Origin: Mariprofundus sp.
GTDB lineage: Bacteria; Pseudomonadota; Zetaproteobacteria; Mariprofundales; Mariprofundaceae
Length of the DNA: 16,282 nt
Assembly (NCBI GenBank): GCA_021772845.1
Contig: JAJFLF010000216.1
Coordinates: 1-16,282, forward strand
Reading direction: 5' to 3'
Shown: positions 1 to 7,287 of the stretch, in pieces
Position numbering within the stretch: position 1 is the stretch's first letter
Layout of the letters: every line of letters starts with the position of its first letter
The notes under the pieces: model-generated
What the model was told of the DNA's origin: nothing
Seen by the model: the letters and a program-made list of their open reading frames with translations, nothing else
Databases searched by the model: none
Translations under genes and position numbers: made by a program

Positions 1-404
1 ATTCAGATAACCCGGCCATCGCTGCCGAGTATAATCATCTTCGCCAGCGTATTGCCAAAGTGTTGCGAAGGCTGGAGAAGATCAGACTGGATGATAAATC
101 CAGCACATCAATCTTATCTCTGGATGCGTTGAAGTTAACGCTTGAGAAGAACATGGGGCTTTTACATGAGCGTTTGAATGAACTGATCAGTCAAGGTGAG
201 ATTTCAGCTGAAATGGCGGTTTCATTAATGAATGATAGCAATTATACTTACAGCATTATCCATAATTTAATTCAGGTTAACCACAACTGTATGAAATCGG
301 TTGAGGGGCTGGATGAAACAGAAGCTGAGCACAAAATTGCTCTGAACAGGGCCGAGATCAGTTCTGTGCTGACTGAGAAACAAGAGCTTGGAAACAGAGG
401 CTAA
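1..404 (+). CDS. C-terminal part of probable Na/Pi cotransporter family protein (partial)
   Basis: The reading frame is open from the left edge (frame starting at base 3) to a TAA at 402-404, so the start lies outside the window. The visible ~133 residues are soluble, highly charged and predicted helical, with no membrane segment. The stretch MAVSLMNDSNYTY followed by a helix resembles what I recall of the PhoU-like C-terminal domain of Na/Pi cotransporters (PF02690 plus PhoU helices), which contain a similar SLMNDS motif. The downstream DUF47 and PiT genes fit phosphate import. In that family the N-terminal half is a sodium-coupled phosphate carrier in the inner membrane. The next gene starts 12 nt downstream behind a Shine-Dalgarno sequence, so they are probably co-transcribed. 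The family call rests on this fragment and context, because the membrane part is not visible. Confidence 0.6.
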   Translation, partial: SDNPAIAAEYNHLRQRIAKVLRRLEKIRLDDKSSTSILSLDALKLTLEKNMGLLHERLNELISQGEISAEMAVSLMNDSNYTYSIIHNLIQVNHNCMKSVEGLDETEAEHKIALNRAEISSVLTEKQELGNRG

Positions 405-415
405 GGGAGTGATAG

Positions 416-673
416 ATGAAATTTAAGAAGTTAATGAAGAAGCTTAAATCGTATCTGGACAAGGATGCCGAACAGCTCCAAAAAGAAGATGAGGGGCTCT
501 CCAAGGTGCTTAAGAAACTTAAACGGGAGGAGCATGGCATCAAGAAAAAAATTGCTAGCGAGACAGACGACGAGGATCGTGATCAGTTGCAGCAGGAGCT
601 GAAAATCGTTCATTCACAACGCAAAAAAGGCATTACGCTTCTCGCAAAACTTCGCAAAAAAAATGGCCATTAA
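416..673 (+). CDS. Small charged coiled-coil protein of unknown function
   Basis: An 85-residue protein starting at ATG 416, with GGGAG at about 405-409 as ribosome-binding site. It starts 12 nt after the stop of the upstream cotransporter gene, suggesting one transcript. It is dominated by Lys, Glu, Leu and Gln in heptad-like order and has no Cys, signal peptide or membrane segment, so it is probably a cytoplasmic alpha-helical coiled coil. The basic N-terminus (MKFKKLMKKLKSY) could be amphipathic. I do not recognise a family. Its position between a Na/Pi transporter and a DUF47-PiT pair suggests an accessory role in phosphate transport, but that is inference. A weak stem AGGC-ATA-GCCT followed by CTTTT (675-690) lies just after the stop and might be a poor terminator. 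Confidence 0.7.
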   Translation: MKFKKLMKKLKSYLDKDAEQLQKEDEGLSKVLKKLKREEHGIKKKIASETDDEDRDQLQQELKIVHSQRKKGITLLAKLRKKNGH

Positions 674-696
674 CAGGCATAGCCTCTTTTAAACAG

Positions 697-742
697 GCGA
701 AGATGATTGTAACTGGCGTTTAGTGTCGCGCCATATCTTCGC
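697..742 (+). other. Nested inverted repeat in the 173-nt gap before the DUF47 operon
   Basis: GCGAAGAT (697-704) pairs perfectly with ATCTTCGC (735-742). Inside it TGGCG (714-718) pairs with CGCCA (729-733). No T-run follows, so it is not an intrinsic terminator. It abuts the PHO-box dyad that starts at 744. It could be an mRNA 3'-end stabiliser for the upstream pair or a REP-like element; its function is unknown. Confidence 0.4.
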
Positions 743-743
743 G

Positions 744-797
744 GTGACACGCAGATGACTCATATGTCATACGCGTGTCACATTTGACATATATATT
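744..797 (+). promoter_or_regulatory. PHO-box promoter for the DUF47-PiT operon
   Basis: The 18-bp box 764-781 reads ATGTCAT-ACGC-GTGTCAC, two TGTCAY half-sites in 11-bp phase as in the PhoB consensus. A -10-like TATATT lies at 792-797, exactly 10 bp after the box, the usual spacing at PhoB-activated promoters, where the box replaces the -35. The expected start site is near 804, about 43 nt before the ATG at 847. A weaker box in the opposite orientation (744-761, minus strand GAGTCAT-CTGC-GTGTCAC) makes the region a dyad: GTGACACGC (744-752) matches GCGTGTCAC (773-781), and ATGAC (755-759) matches GTCAT (766-770). Confidence 0.7.
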
Positions 798-846
798 TCG
801 TTTAAGTTAACGGATCAGAGTTGTAAAACTCATATTGGGAGTAAAT

Positions 847-1527
847 ATGGTAAGAAGAAGTCCTATATCAAATATGTTTGCTGGTTCGCCAGTCAGACCG
901 TTGCAAAAACATATCAGCAAGGTTCACGAGTGTGTGAAAAAGCTTGAACCTTTTTTCGCGGCTGTGATTGCAAAAGATTATGAAAAGGTAGCAGTGCTGC
1001 AGAACGAAATTCACAAGCTGGAAGTGGAAGCTGATGATCTGAAACATGAGCTTCGTATTCAACTGCCGAATTCGTTGTTTATGCCGATGCCGCGTGAACG
1101 TATTCTCGATATCGTATTGAATCAGGATCGACTTGCCAACAAAACCAAGGAAATTGCCGGTTATGTGAATGGCCGCCAAATGGTTATTCCTGAAGAACTT
1201 ACAGCTTTGATGCTTGAGTTTGTGAAGCAGAGTATTGCTGCCTCTCGTCAGGCCAAGAGAATCGTGAACGAGCTTGATGAACTGATTGAGGTTGGTTTCA
1301 GAGGCCGTGAAGTGAGCACAGTGGAAGAGATGATCAACGATCTTGACGACATCGAATACGGTGCTGACAAACTTGGTACTCAGATCAATAACGCACTGTT
1401 TATTATTGAGAAAGACCTGAATCCTGTTGATGCGGTGTTCCTATACCGTGTTATTCAGAATGTCGGAGAAGTTGCGGATATCGCTCAGCGTGTCGGCGCT
1501 CGTCTCGAACTATTATTGGCACGATAA
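847..1527 (+). CDS. DUF47 family PhoU-like protein (TIGR00153 type), partner of PiT
   Basis: A 226-residue soluble, all-helical protein with no signal peptide. ATG 847 is chosen because GGGAG (837-841) sits 5 nt upstream; an in-frame TTG at 835 has no comparable site. Length and sequence fit the DUF47/TIGR00153 family, distant relatives of PhoU that are commonly encoded directly before PiT transporters. Recognisable stretches are the N-terminal FAGSPVRPLQKHI, the central LNQDRLANKTKEIAG, and the C-terminal VIQNVGEVADIAQRVGARL. The pit gene starts 12 nt downstream, so the two form an operon. The family is thought to modulate the PiT transporter; the exact biochemical role is not established. 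Expression is likely PhoB-dependent through the box at 764-781. Confidence 0.9.
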   Translation: MVRRSPISNMFAGSPVRPLQKHISKVHECVKKLEPFFAAVIAKDYEKVAVLQNEIHKLEVEADDLKHELRIQLPNSLFMPMPRERILDIVLNQDRLANKTKEIAGYVNGRQMVIPEELTALMLEFVKQSIAASRQAKRIVNELDELIEVGFRGREVSTVEEMINDLDDIEYGADKLGTQINNALFIIEKDLNPVDAVFLYRVIQNVGEVADIAQRVGARLELLLAR

Positions 1528-1539
1528 GGGGATATAATC

Positions 1540-2805
1540 GTGGAAATTCTTATTGCAAATCAAACTATATTAATTGGTATGGCCGTTATATTCGGTCTTT
1601 TTATGGCCTGGGGTATTGGTGCGAATGACGTTGCCAATGCTATGGGAACATCGGTTGGCTCTGGTGCGCTGACCTTTCAGCAAGCGGTGATCATTGCCGC
1701 AATATTCGAGTGTGCCGGTGCGGTTCTTGCTGGTGGTGAAGTAACAGCAACTATCCGTAAGGGCATTATCGATGTTTCATCCTTAGGTACTACACCTGAG
1801 CTTCTGGTGTACGGGATGCTGGCGTCTCTACTTGCTGCCGGTATCTGGTTGCTGGTGGCCACTCGCATGGGTTGGCCTGTTTCTACCACGCACTCCATTG
1901 TTGGTGCTATCGTCGGTTTCGGTGCTGTTGGTATTGGCATGGAAGCGGTTCAGTGGGGTAAGGTTGGTACCATCGCAATGAGCTGGGTGACTTCACCACT
2001 GATGGCTGGTGCAATCGCTTTTGCTCTGTTCAGAAGCATCCAGAAGCTGATTATTGATACGGAAGACCCACTTGGTCAGGCGAAGAAGTATGTGCCGTAT
2101 TACATCTTCATGGTTGGTTTTATTATCGCGATGGTAACGATGCTCAAGGGCTTGAAACATGTCGGTGTGGATCTGCCGTTTGAGCAAAACCTGCTCTTTG
2201 CGACAGTTATTGGTGTTCTTGTTGCCTTTATCGGGACAGTGATGATCAAGCGGCTGAAATTTACTGCCAAAGCGGATAAGAAGTTCCACTATGCCAATAT
2301 GGAAAAGATCTTCGGTGTATTGATGATCTTTACAGCTATTGCTATGGCATTTGCACACGGCTCCAACGATGTTGCCAATGCGATTGGTCCGGTTGCTGCA
2401 GTCTACGGTATTGTGAGTAGTGCTGGCGAAATCGCTTCCAAGGTTGCGACTCCGATCTGGATTCTGGTTCTTGGTGGTGTTGGTATCGTCTTAGGTCTGG
2501 CGACTTACGGTCATAAAGTAATTGCAACGGTTGGTTCCGGTATTAGTGAGCTGACTCCAAGCCGTGGTTTTGCTGCAACACTTGCTGCTGCAACTACCGT
2601 TGTTGTGGCTTCCGGTACAGGTCTTCCGATCTCAACCACGCATACACTGGTGGGTGCGGTGATTGGTGTAGGGCTTGCTCGTGGTATTGGTGCACTGAAT
2701 ATCGGTGTGATCCAGACCATCTTCTTGTCATGGGTTGTAACCCTGCCTGCAGGTGCCACGCTGTCGATTCTGTTCTTCTTCTTCTTTAAAGGCGCATTTA
2801 GCTAA
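1540..2805 (+). CDS. pit: Inorganic phosphate transporter, PiT family
   Basis: A 421-residue inner-membrane protein that would import phosphate, usually as a metal-phosphate complex coupled to protons or sodium. It carries the two inverted PHO4 signatures of the family: GANDVANAMG (about residues 27-36) and AHGSNDVANAIGP (about 272-284). It also has two repeats of PxSTTHxxVGAxxGxG (PVSTTHSIVGAIVGFG and PISTTHTLVGAVIGVG), reflecting the internal duplication, and about ten or more hydrophobic segments. The GTG start at 1540 follows GGGG by about 8 nt and lies 12 nt after the DUF47 stop. The polypeptide is full length with no disruption. A PHO box upstream of the operon implies induction on phosphate starvation, unlike the classical constitutive E. 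coli pitA. Confidence 0.95.
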   Translation: MEILIANQTILIGMAVIFGLFMAWGIGANDVANAMGTSVGSGALTFQQAVIIAAIFECAGAVLAGGEVTATIRKGIIDVSSLGTTPELLVYGMLASLLAAGIWLLVATRMGWPVSTTHSIVGAIVGFGAVGIGMEAVQWGKVGTIAMSWVTSPLMAGAIAFALFRSIQKLIIDTEDPLGQAKKYVPYYIFMVGFIIAMVTMLKGLKHVGVDLPFEQNLLFATVIGVLVAFIGTVMIKRLKFTAKADKKFHYANMEKIFGVLMIFTAIAMAFAHGSNDVANAIGPVAAVYGIVSSAGEIASKVATPIWILVLGGVGIVLGLATYGHKVIATVGSGISELTPSRGFAATLAAATTVVVASGTGLPISTTHTLVGAVIGVGLARGIGALNIGVIQTIFLSWVVTLPAGATLSILFFFFFKGAFS

Positions 2806-2992
2806 CCTGTAATATTCATAAACCGGCGTGATGATTGCGCAGGACCTTTGGTTGCAATGGATTTAGAGAAGGAAGTGCGTAGCCGTGTTTACGGACGACC
2901 GCCGAGAAATTCGTTGTGGGCAAAGGAATAAGCAAGGGCGCGGCAGTGTTTGTGAATAATGCAGGTCTAAGTAGAAGGATTAAACGATTAAA
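2806..2992. other. 187-nt untranslated stretch after pit, no gene seen
   Basis: No convincing gene lies between the pit stop and the terminator. A 24-codon ORF (2857-2931) lacks a good ribosome-binding site and resembles nothing I know. A short stem CCGT-GTTT-ACGG occurs near 2884-2895. The stretch would be a long 3' untranslated region of the pit mRNA, and could equally be a decayed gene or repeat remnant. Confidence 0.35.
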
Positions 2993-3022
2993 GGCAGGGG
3001 CTTATGCCCCTGCCTTTTTTTT
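2993..3022. terminator. Intrinsic terminator between convergent pit and phoU
   Basis: GGCAGGGGC (2993-3001), loop TTAT, GCCCCTGCC (3006-3014), then eight T (3015-3022) on the plus strand. This is a strong terminator for the pit operon. In the other direction the stem is followed only by TTTAAT, so it may end the pst-phoU transcript less efficiently. phoU stops at 3047, 25 nt from the hairpin side. Confidence 0.92.
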
Positions 3023-3046
3023 GTGCCCTTGTTATGCTAACAGGTC

Positions 3047-3757
3047 TTAAGTTTTATCTTGTAGTTCACCACCGATCAGAGCTGCAGCTGTATCGTGATC
3101 GACGTGGCGAACTTCATGGCCTTTAACCATATAGACGACCATTTCTGCGATGTTTACAGCGTGATCGCCAATGCGTTCCAGACTTCTGGCAATATCGCTG
3201 GCAATCAGGCCAGCAGTGATCTGACGCGGGTCTTCCATCATATAGGTGAGATATTCACGCTGCATGGATTTATATTTTGCATGAACTTTGTTATCGCTTT
3301 CAATACATATCATCGCTTCTGCCATATCACCTTTGGCGAAAGCATCAAGTGCTTCTTTCAATTGATCGAGCACCAGGTCAGCAAGTGATTGTAACGATGA
3401 GACTTGAGTGAGCGGATGCTCTTCAGTTTTCAGCATGTTCTCAGCAATATTTTCTGCCAGATCTCCCATGCGTTCCAGATCCGTCACCACCTTGATGGTA
3501 GTCATCACAAAACGCAGATCACTGGCTGCAGGTTGCCTGAGTGCCAGAATGGTGCGTGACATCTCATCAATTTCGATTTCCATAGCGTTGATGGCATGAT
3601 CGCGCTCAATCACTTTATGGGCCCGTTTGGCATCCTGTTTGATCAAGGAGTTCATCGAACGCTTGGTGGCTTTTTCAACCAAACCACCCATGGCCAATAC
3701 TTTGTCCTTTAACTCGTTGAGTTCATCTTCGAAACGTTTGATGGTGTGTTGGTTCAT
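3047..3757 (-). CDS. phoU: Phosphate signalling regulator PhoU
   Basis: A 236-residue cytoplasmic protein, the usual PhoU length. It is built of two three-helix repeats, each with the metal-binding signature: LERMGDLAENIAENM in the first and LERIGDHAVNIAEMV in the second. PhoU links the PstSCAB transporter to PhoR so that the Pho regulon is off when phosphate is plentiful, and it limits transport. The ATG is preceded by AAGGA about 8 nt upstream on the minus strand. It is the last gene of the pst group but is separated from pstB by about 195 nt of hairpin-rich sequence. It may therefore have its own promoter or processing site, although I see no clear PHO box there. Confidence 0.97.
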   Translation of the reverse strand: MNQHTIKRFEDELNELKDKVLAMGGLVEKATKRSMNSLIKQDAKRAHKVIERDHAINAMEIEIDEMSRTILALRQPAASDLRFVMTTIKVVTDLERMGDLAENIAENMLKTEEHPLTQVSSLQSLADLVLDQLKEALDAFAKGDMAEAMICIESDNKVHAKYKSMQREYLTYMMEDPRQITAGLIASDIARSLERIGDHAVNIAEMVVYMVKGHEVRHVDHDTAAALIGGELQDKT

Positions 3758-3803
3758 GATGAGTTCCTTCTTATCCTATCTGTTGGTCTATCTTGTCTGT
3801 TAA

Positions 3804-3913
3804 GGAAGTGCTGATTTATTCAGTACTTCCGAGTAGGCCACGGATGGCCTGCCAAATCAGGCATGTAAGTGCTTGATTTGTAAGCAAAGGCAAAACCGCG
3901 CTTTTGCTTTTGC
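3804..3913 (+). other. Array of four contiguous hairpins between pstB and phoU
   Basis: The four stems are: 3804-3814/3820-3830 (11 bp, GGAAGTGCTGA with TCAGTACTTCC); 3833-3840/3845-3852 (8 bp around AGGCCA/TGGCCT); 3853-3863/3870-3880 (11 bp, CAAATCAGGCA with TGCTTGATTTG); and 3884-3895/3902-3913 (12 bp, GCAAAGGCAAAA with TTTTGCTTTTGC). Each has exactly one non-Watson-Crick pair, always G-T as read on the plus strand. The RNA would therefore pair fully only if made from the plus strand, antisense to the pst operon. It could be an antisense RNA, a processing element in the pst mRNA, or a palindromic repeat. No clear promoter or T-run was seen for a plus-strand transcript. Confidence 0.55.
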
Positions 3914-3952
3914 GAGCTGATTTTTGGCTGGAGTCAATAAACCAGCATCTCC

Positions 3953-4735
3953 TTAACCGAAGCGGCCGGTAATGTAATCTTCAGTCTTCTGATGTTTTGG
4001 TGCAGTGAAAATAGTATGTGTATCCGCATACTCAATCAGGTCGCCAAGATAAAAATAGGCGGTGTAATCGGAAACACGTGCGGCCTGTTGCATGTTATGG
4101 GTCACAATGACAATGGTGAACTCCTGTTTGAGTTCATCCATCAGCTCTTCGATTTTGGCGGTGGCAATCGGATCAAGTGCAGAACAGGGCTCATCCATCA
4201 AAATGACATCCGGCTTAACCGCAATGGTGCGGGCAATGCAGAGGCGTTGCTGCTGACCACCGGAGAGGGCGGTGCCTGATTGTTGCAGTTTATCTTTCAC
4301 TTCATTCCATATGCTGGCTTTTTTCAATGAAGTTTCAACCAGTTCATCCATATCCGGGCCATCGCTGACCAGGCCGTGAATGCGGGGGGCATAAGCAATA
4401 TTCTCATAAATACTCTTGGGGAACGGGTTTGGTTTCTGAAAGACCATGCCCACGTGGGTGCGTAGCTGTACAACGTCCACCTCAGGGGCATAAATATCCT
4501 GCCCTTCGAGCAGGATCTGGCCTTCCACACGACAAGATGGGATACGGTCATTCATGCGGTTCATGGTACGCAGAAAAGTGGACTTGCCACAGCCCGAAGG
4601 GCCGATAAATGCCGTGACTTTGCCACTAAGAATATCCAGATCAATGCCGTGCAGGGCTTCGAAATCACCATACCATAATTTCAAATCACGGATGGAAATC
4701 TTTGTTTCGTTGTGTGTTGTTGTATCACTGTTCAT
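3953..4735 (-). CDS. pstB: Phosphate ABC transporter ATP-binding protein PstB
   Basis: A 260-residue ATPase that powers phosphate import through PstC-PstA at the cytoplasmic face of the inner membrane. Motifs in order are Walker A GPSGCGKST (45-53), Q-loop around Gln100 (MVFQKPNPFP), signature LSGGQQQR (157-164), Walker B VILMDE (177-182) followed by the D-loop SALDP, and the switch histidine His213 (VTHNM). KPNPFPKSIYENI is typical of PstB. Length is normal and all catalytic residues are present. The ATG has AAGGAA about 5-6 nt upstream. The gene starts 9 nt after pstA ends, so it is part of the pstCAB transcript. Confidence 0.97.
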   Translation of the reverse strand: MNSDTTTHNETKISIRDLKLWYGDFEALHGIDLDILSGKVTAFIGPSGCGKSTFLRTMNRMNDRIPSCRVEGQILLEGQDIYAPEVDVVQLRTHVGMVFQKPNPFPKSIYENIAYAPRIHGLVSDGPDMDELVETSLKKASIWNEVKDKLQQSGTALSGGQQQRLCIARTIAVKPDVILMDEPCSALDPIATAKIEELMDELKQEFTIVIVTHNMQQAARVSDYTAYFYLGDLIEYADTHTIFTAPKHQKTEDYITGRFG

Positions 4736-4744
4736 TTTTATTCC

Positions 4745-5956
4745 TTACCACGTTTGTTGTGCACGATTTCTTAGTTTTACAGCCAGTGCATTCAGACTTA
4801 ATAGTACGGTCAATAGCACAAGGATACCTGCCGCAGTGCGTTCGCTATATCCACGCAATGATTCAGTTGACCATGTATATACCTGAGCAGGTAGAACAGT
4901 AGTTGCATCCAGAATTGATGTTGGTGCATCCGGGATATAAGCCATCATCCCGACAATAATCAACGGAGCAGTTTCCCCCATCGCTTGTGCCAAACCAATG
5001 ATAGAACCGGTTAAAATGCCGGGCATCGCCAGTGGTAGCACATGATGCCATGCTGTTTGCAGGTTTGATGCACCGAGACCGTACGCCGCTTCACGAATTG
5101 ATTCGGGTACAGCGCGCAGTGAAGCGCGGGTGGTGATGATAATTACCGGTAGTGTCATCAGTGCCAATGTCAGACCACCTGCAAGGGCGGATGAACGGGG
5201 CACACCAAAGAAGCTGATGAAGATGGCCAGTCCCAGCAGGCCATACAAAATCGAAGGAATTGCCGCCAGGTTGTTGATGTTCACTTCAATCAGACGGGTG
5301 AATCGATTGTCTGCGGCAAACTCTTCAAGATATATGGCGGTCATAACACCGATAGGTACAGCCACCAGCATGGTGATTAAAAGTGTGAATACCGAACCTA
5401 CGGCAGCAGCCCAGATACCTGCATATTCGGGTAATTTAGAGTCGCCTCTGGTGAACAGGGTGGTATTAAAGACAGATCGCACTCTATTTTCTTGCTGCAT
5501 CTTTTTAACCGTACGCTGGTATTTGGATTTCAGGCCATGTCCATCGTGTTCTTTGATAAACTGGTCAACACGACTATCAGCAGGTACCCATTCAACGTGG
5601 CTGCTACCGATCATTTCCGGGTGCGCTTGCAGGTATTGCGGGATACTGCGTAACCAGGCCCGGCTGACAATGCGACGCACACTCTTATCGACTGCTTTAT
5701 TGTAATTTTTTGTGGCGGCCTGTGTGTAATTGATCGTGACCTGCACTTCAGTCTTATCAAAAGCAGGCAGCGCCTGGCCGATAATATCAATAAAAAAGAA
5801 GACCAGAAATGCCAGCGCCATTGCAATAGCAGTAAATCCATACCAGTGAAAACGCTTGTCAGCACGTTCACGTTTCAGTTGGCGAGGGCTTTTATGTGTG
5901 TTCATAAAAGACGCACTTTTTGTTTCTACGGTGCTATCCAACGCAATGTTGTTCAT
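4745..5956 (-). CDS. pstA: Phosphate ABC transporter permease PstA (with DUF3333-type N-terminal region)
   Basis: One of the two inner-membrane subunits of the Pst phosphate importer. From the chosen start it is 403 residues: a short charged N-terminus, a first membrane helix (about 40-62), a periplasmic stretch of roughly 150 residues (DUF3333-like), then the permease domain beginning WAAAVGSVFTLLITM. The domain has the cytoplasmic EAA loop (RAVPESIREAAYGLGAS) that docks on PstB. ATG 5956 has the best ribosome-binding site (AAAGGA, 6 nt away). ATGs at 5992 (GGA, same spacing) and 6010 (weaker AGG; overlaps the pstC stop) are in frame and would give 415 or 421 residues. The start region contains a tandem 36-nt repeat. 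The gene lies between pstC and pstB. Confidence 0.93.
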   Translation of the reverse strand: MNNIALDSTVETKSASFMNTHKSPRQLKRERADKRFHWYGFTAIAMALAFLVFFFIDIIGQALPAFDKTEVQVTINYTQAATKNYNKAVDKSVRRIVSRAWLRSIPQYLQAHPEMIGSSHVEWVPADSRVDQFIKEHDGHGLKSKYQRTVKKMQQENRVRSVFNTTLFTRGDSKLPEYAGIWAAAVGSVFTLLITMLVAVPIGVMTAIYLEEFAADNRFTRLIEVNINNLAAIPSILYGLLGLAIFISFFGVPRSSALAGGLTLALMTLPVIIITTRASLRAVPESIREAAYGLGASNLQTAWHHVLPLAMPGILTGSIIGLAQAMGETAPLIIVGMMAYIPDAPTSILDATTVLPAQVYTWSTESLRGYSERTAAGILVLLTVLLSLNALAVKLRNRAQQTW

Positions 5957-6001
5957 CTCTGTTCCTTTATGCATATCTGATGCGTTGTTCATCTCTGTTC
6001 C
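5948..6001 (-). repeat. Tandem duplication of the pstA ribosome-binding/start site
   Basis: On the minus strand GGAACAGAGATGAACAAC occurs at 6001-5984 and again at 5965-5948, 36 bp apart, which is exactly 12 codons. Each copy holds a GGA Shine-Dalgarno core, a 6-nt spacer, an ATG and two Asn codons. Both ATGs are in the pstA frame, giving the repeated peptide GTEMNN. A third in-frame ATG followed by two Asn codons lies just upstream at 6010. Confidence 0.85.
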
Positions 6002-6002
6002 G

Positions 6003-7247
6003 TTATTCATAACGTTGCCTAAATTTTCGAACCACGATGATCGAAACGATATTAAGTATGAGGGTGATGATGAGCAGTACCAAACCAAGCGCAAAGGCGG
6101 AGAGGGTAAAGGCTGAATCAAACTCCTGGTCACCAGTCAGTGCTTCAACGATCTTCACTGTAACCGTAGTCATACCTTCAAGTGGGTTGGCAGTAAGGTT
6201 GGGGCGAAGGCCCGCAGCCATCACCACAATCATGGTTTCACCAATAGCACGTGATACTGCTAACAAACAGGCAGCGACAATGCCCGGAAAGGCTGCAGGA
6301 AGTACGATATGGCGAATGGTTTCGGCTTTGGTAGTGCCGAGAGCCAGAGAGCCATCGCGCAGATGTTGGGGTACGGCACGAATGACATCATCCGACAGGG
6401 ATGAGATGAATGGAATAATCATCACCCCCATGATCAGGCCGGGAGCCAGGGCATTGGTATAATCTGCTTCTAATCCAAATGAGTGGGCAATTTCAACCAC
6501 GATGGGGCTGATAGTGATGGCGGCAAAGAATCCATAAACCACGGTTGGAATACCAGCTAGAATTTCTAACAGAGGCTTTAAACGGCCACGACTTTTATGG
6601 CTGGCATATTCTGACATATAGATGGCAGCGAATAGGCCGATTGGAATAGCTACCAACATAGCGATCAGGGTGATCATGAAGGTACCAGCAAAAATAGGTA
6701 GGGAACCGAATAGTGGGGGGGCGACACTTTCGTCAGCACGTCCAGCACCTACCAGAAAAGCTGTATCCGGCTGCCACTGTGTGCCGGTGATGAAATCCCA
6801 TATCGGAATGACCTGGAAGAAACGAATGGATTCAAATACAACCGATAATACAATGCCTAAAGTTGTTAAAATAGAGATGGTTGCAGCTGTAAAGAGCATG
6901 CCACGCATAACCTTTTCAACGGCTTGACGGGCGCGGAATTCTGCTTTTACATGGCCAAGGCCATACCATAAACCGGCACCACCAAGTGCAAAAGCCGTAG
7001 CCAGTAACATGGTGGATGGTATTTCAAGCAGGTTAAATAGATGTGCAACGCTGCCAAGCAGGGATACAGCTAAGGCGGGCAAAGCTACCCAGCTGACGGC
7101 ATACCAGCCGTAAAAGCCGGGGCGGGAATGTAATCGTACATTGTTTGATTCTACAGAGAGTGCTTTGCCGCGGGCTAAAAAATAAGCCATCGCTGAGAGT
7201 GGCAATAGGCCACCAAAGAACCAGAGAAATAAATCAGCAGTGCTCAT
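6003..7247 (-). CDS. pstC: Phosphate ABC transporter permease PstC (long form)
   Basis: A 414-residue inner-membrane subunit of the Pst importer, longer than the ~320-residue E. coli protein because of an N-terminal block with extra hydrophobic segments (about residues 1-110). The permease core carries GSLPIFAGTFMITLIAMLVA, the EAA loop (RAVPQHLRDGSLALGTT) and the family-typical SRAIGETMIVVMAAG. ATG 7247 has only a distant GGAG (about 14 nt away), so translation initiation may be weak. The stop overlaps the most upstream possible pstA start, so the two are translationally close. An intrinsic terminator separates it from pstS, so pstC expression depends on read-through or on an unseen internal promoter. 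Confidence 0.95.
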   Translation of the reverse strand: MSTADLFLWFFGGLLPLSAMAYFLARGKALSVESNNVRLHSRPGFYGWYAVSWVALPALAVSLLGSVAHLFNLLEIPSTMLLATAFALGGAGLWYGLGHVKAEFRARQAVEKVMRGMLFTAATISILTTLGIVLSVVFESIRFFQVIPIWDFITGTQWQPDTAFLVGAGRADESVAPPLFGSLPIFAGTFMITLIAMLVAIPIGLFAAIYMSEYASHKSRGRLKPLLEILAGIPTVVYGFFAAITISPIVVEIAHSFGLEADYTNALAPGLIMGVMIIPFISSLSDDVIRAVPQHLRDGSLALGTTKAETIRHIVLPAAFPGIVAACLLAVSRAIGETMIVVMAAGLRPNLTANPLEGMTTVTVKIVEALTGDQEFDSAFTLSAFALGLVLLIITLILNIVSIIVVRKFRQRYE

Positions 7248-7287
7248 GTTGTATTGTTTAGCTCCATTTTTTCAGTTGAACGGTGTA

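Noticed and set aside
784..812. Sigma-70 promoter with TTGACA at 784-789
   Set aside because: No acceptable -10 lies 16-18 bp downstream (TTAACG region). The PhoB-type layout with TATATT at 792-797 fits better.
3804..3830. Intrinsic terminator after pstB
   Set aside because: The stem is good but no U-run follows on the minus strand, so it is not a normal intrinsic terminator.
5130..5705. 191-codon plus-strand ORF inside pstA
   Set aside because: It is the complement of a clear pstA coding sequence. Its Arg/Ser-rich composition is typical of a shadow frame.
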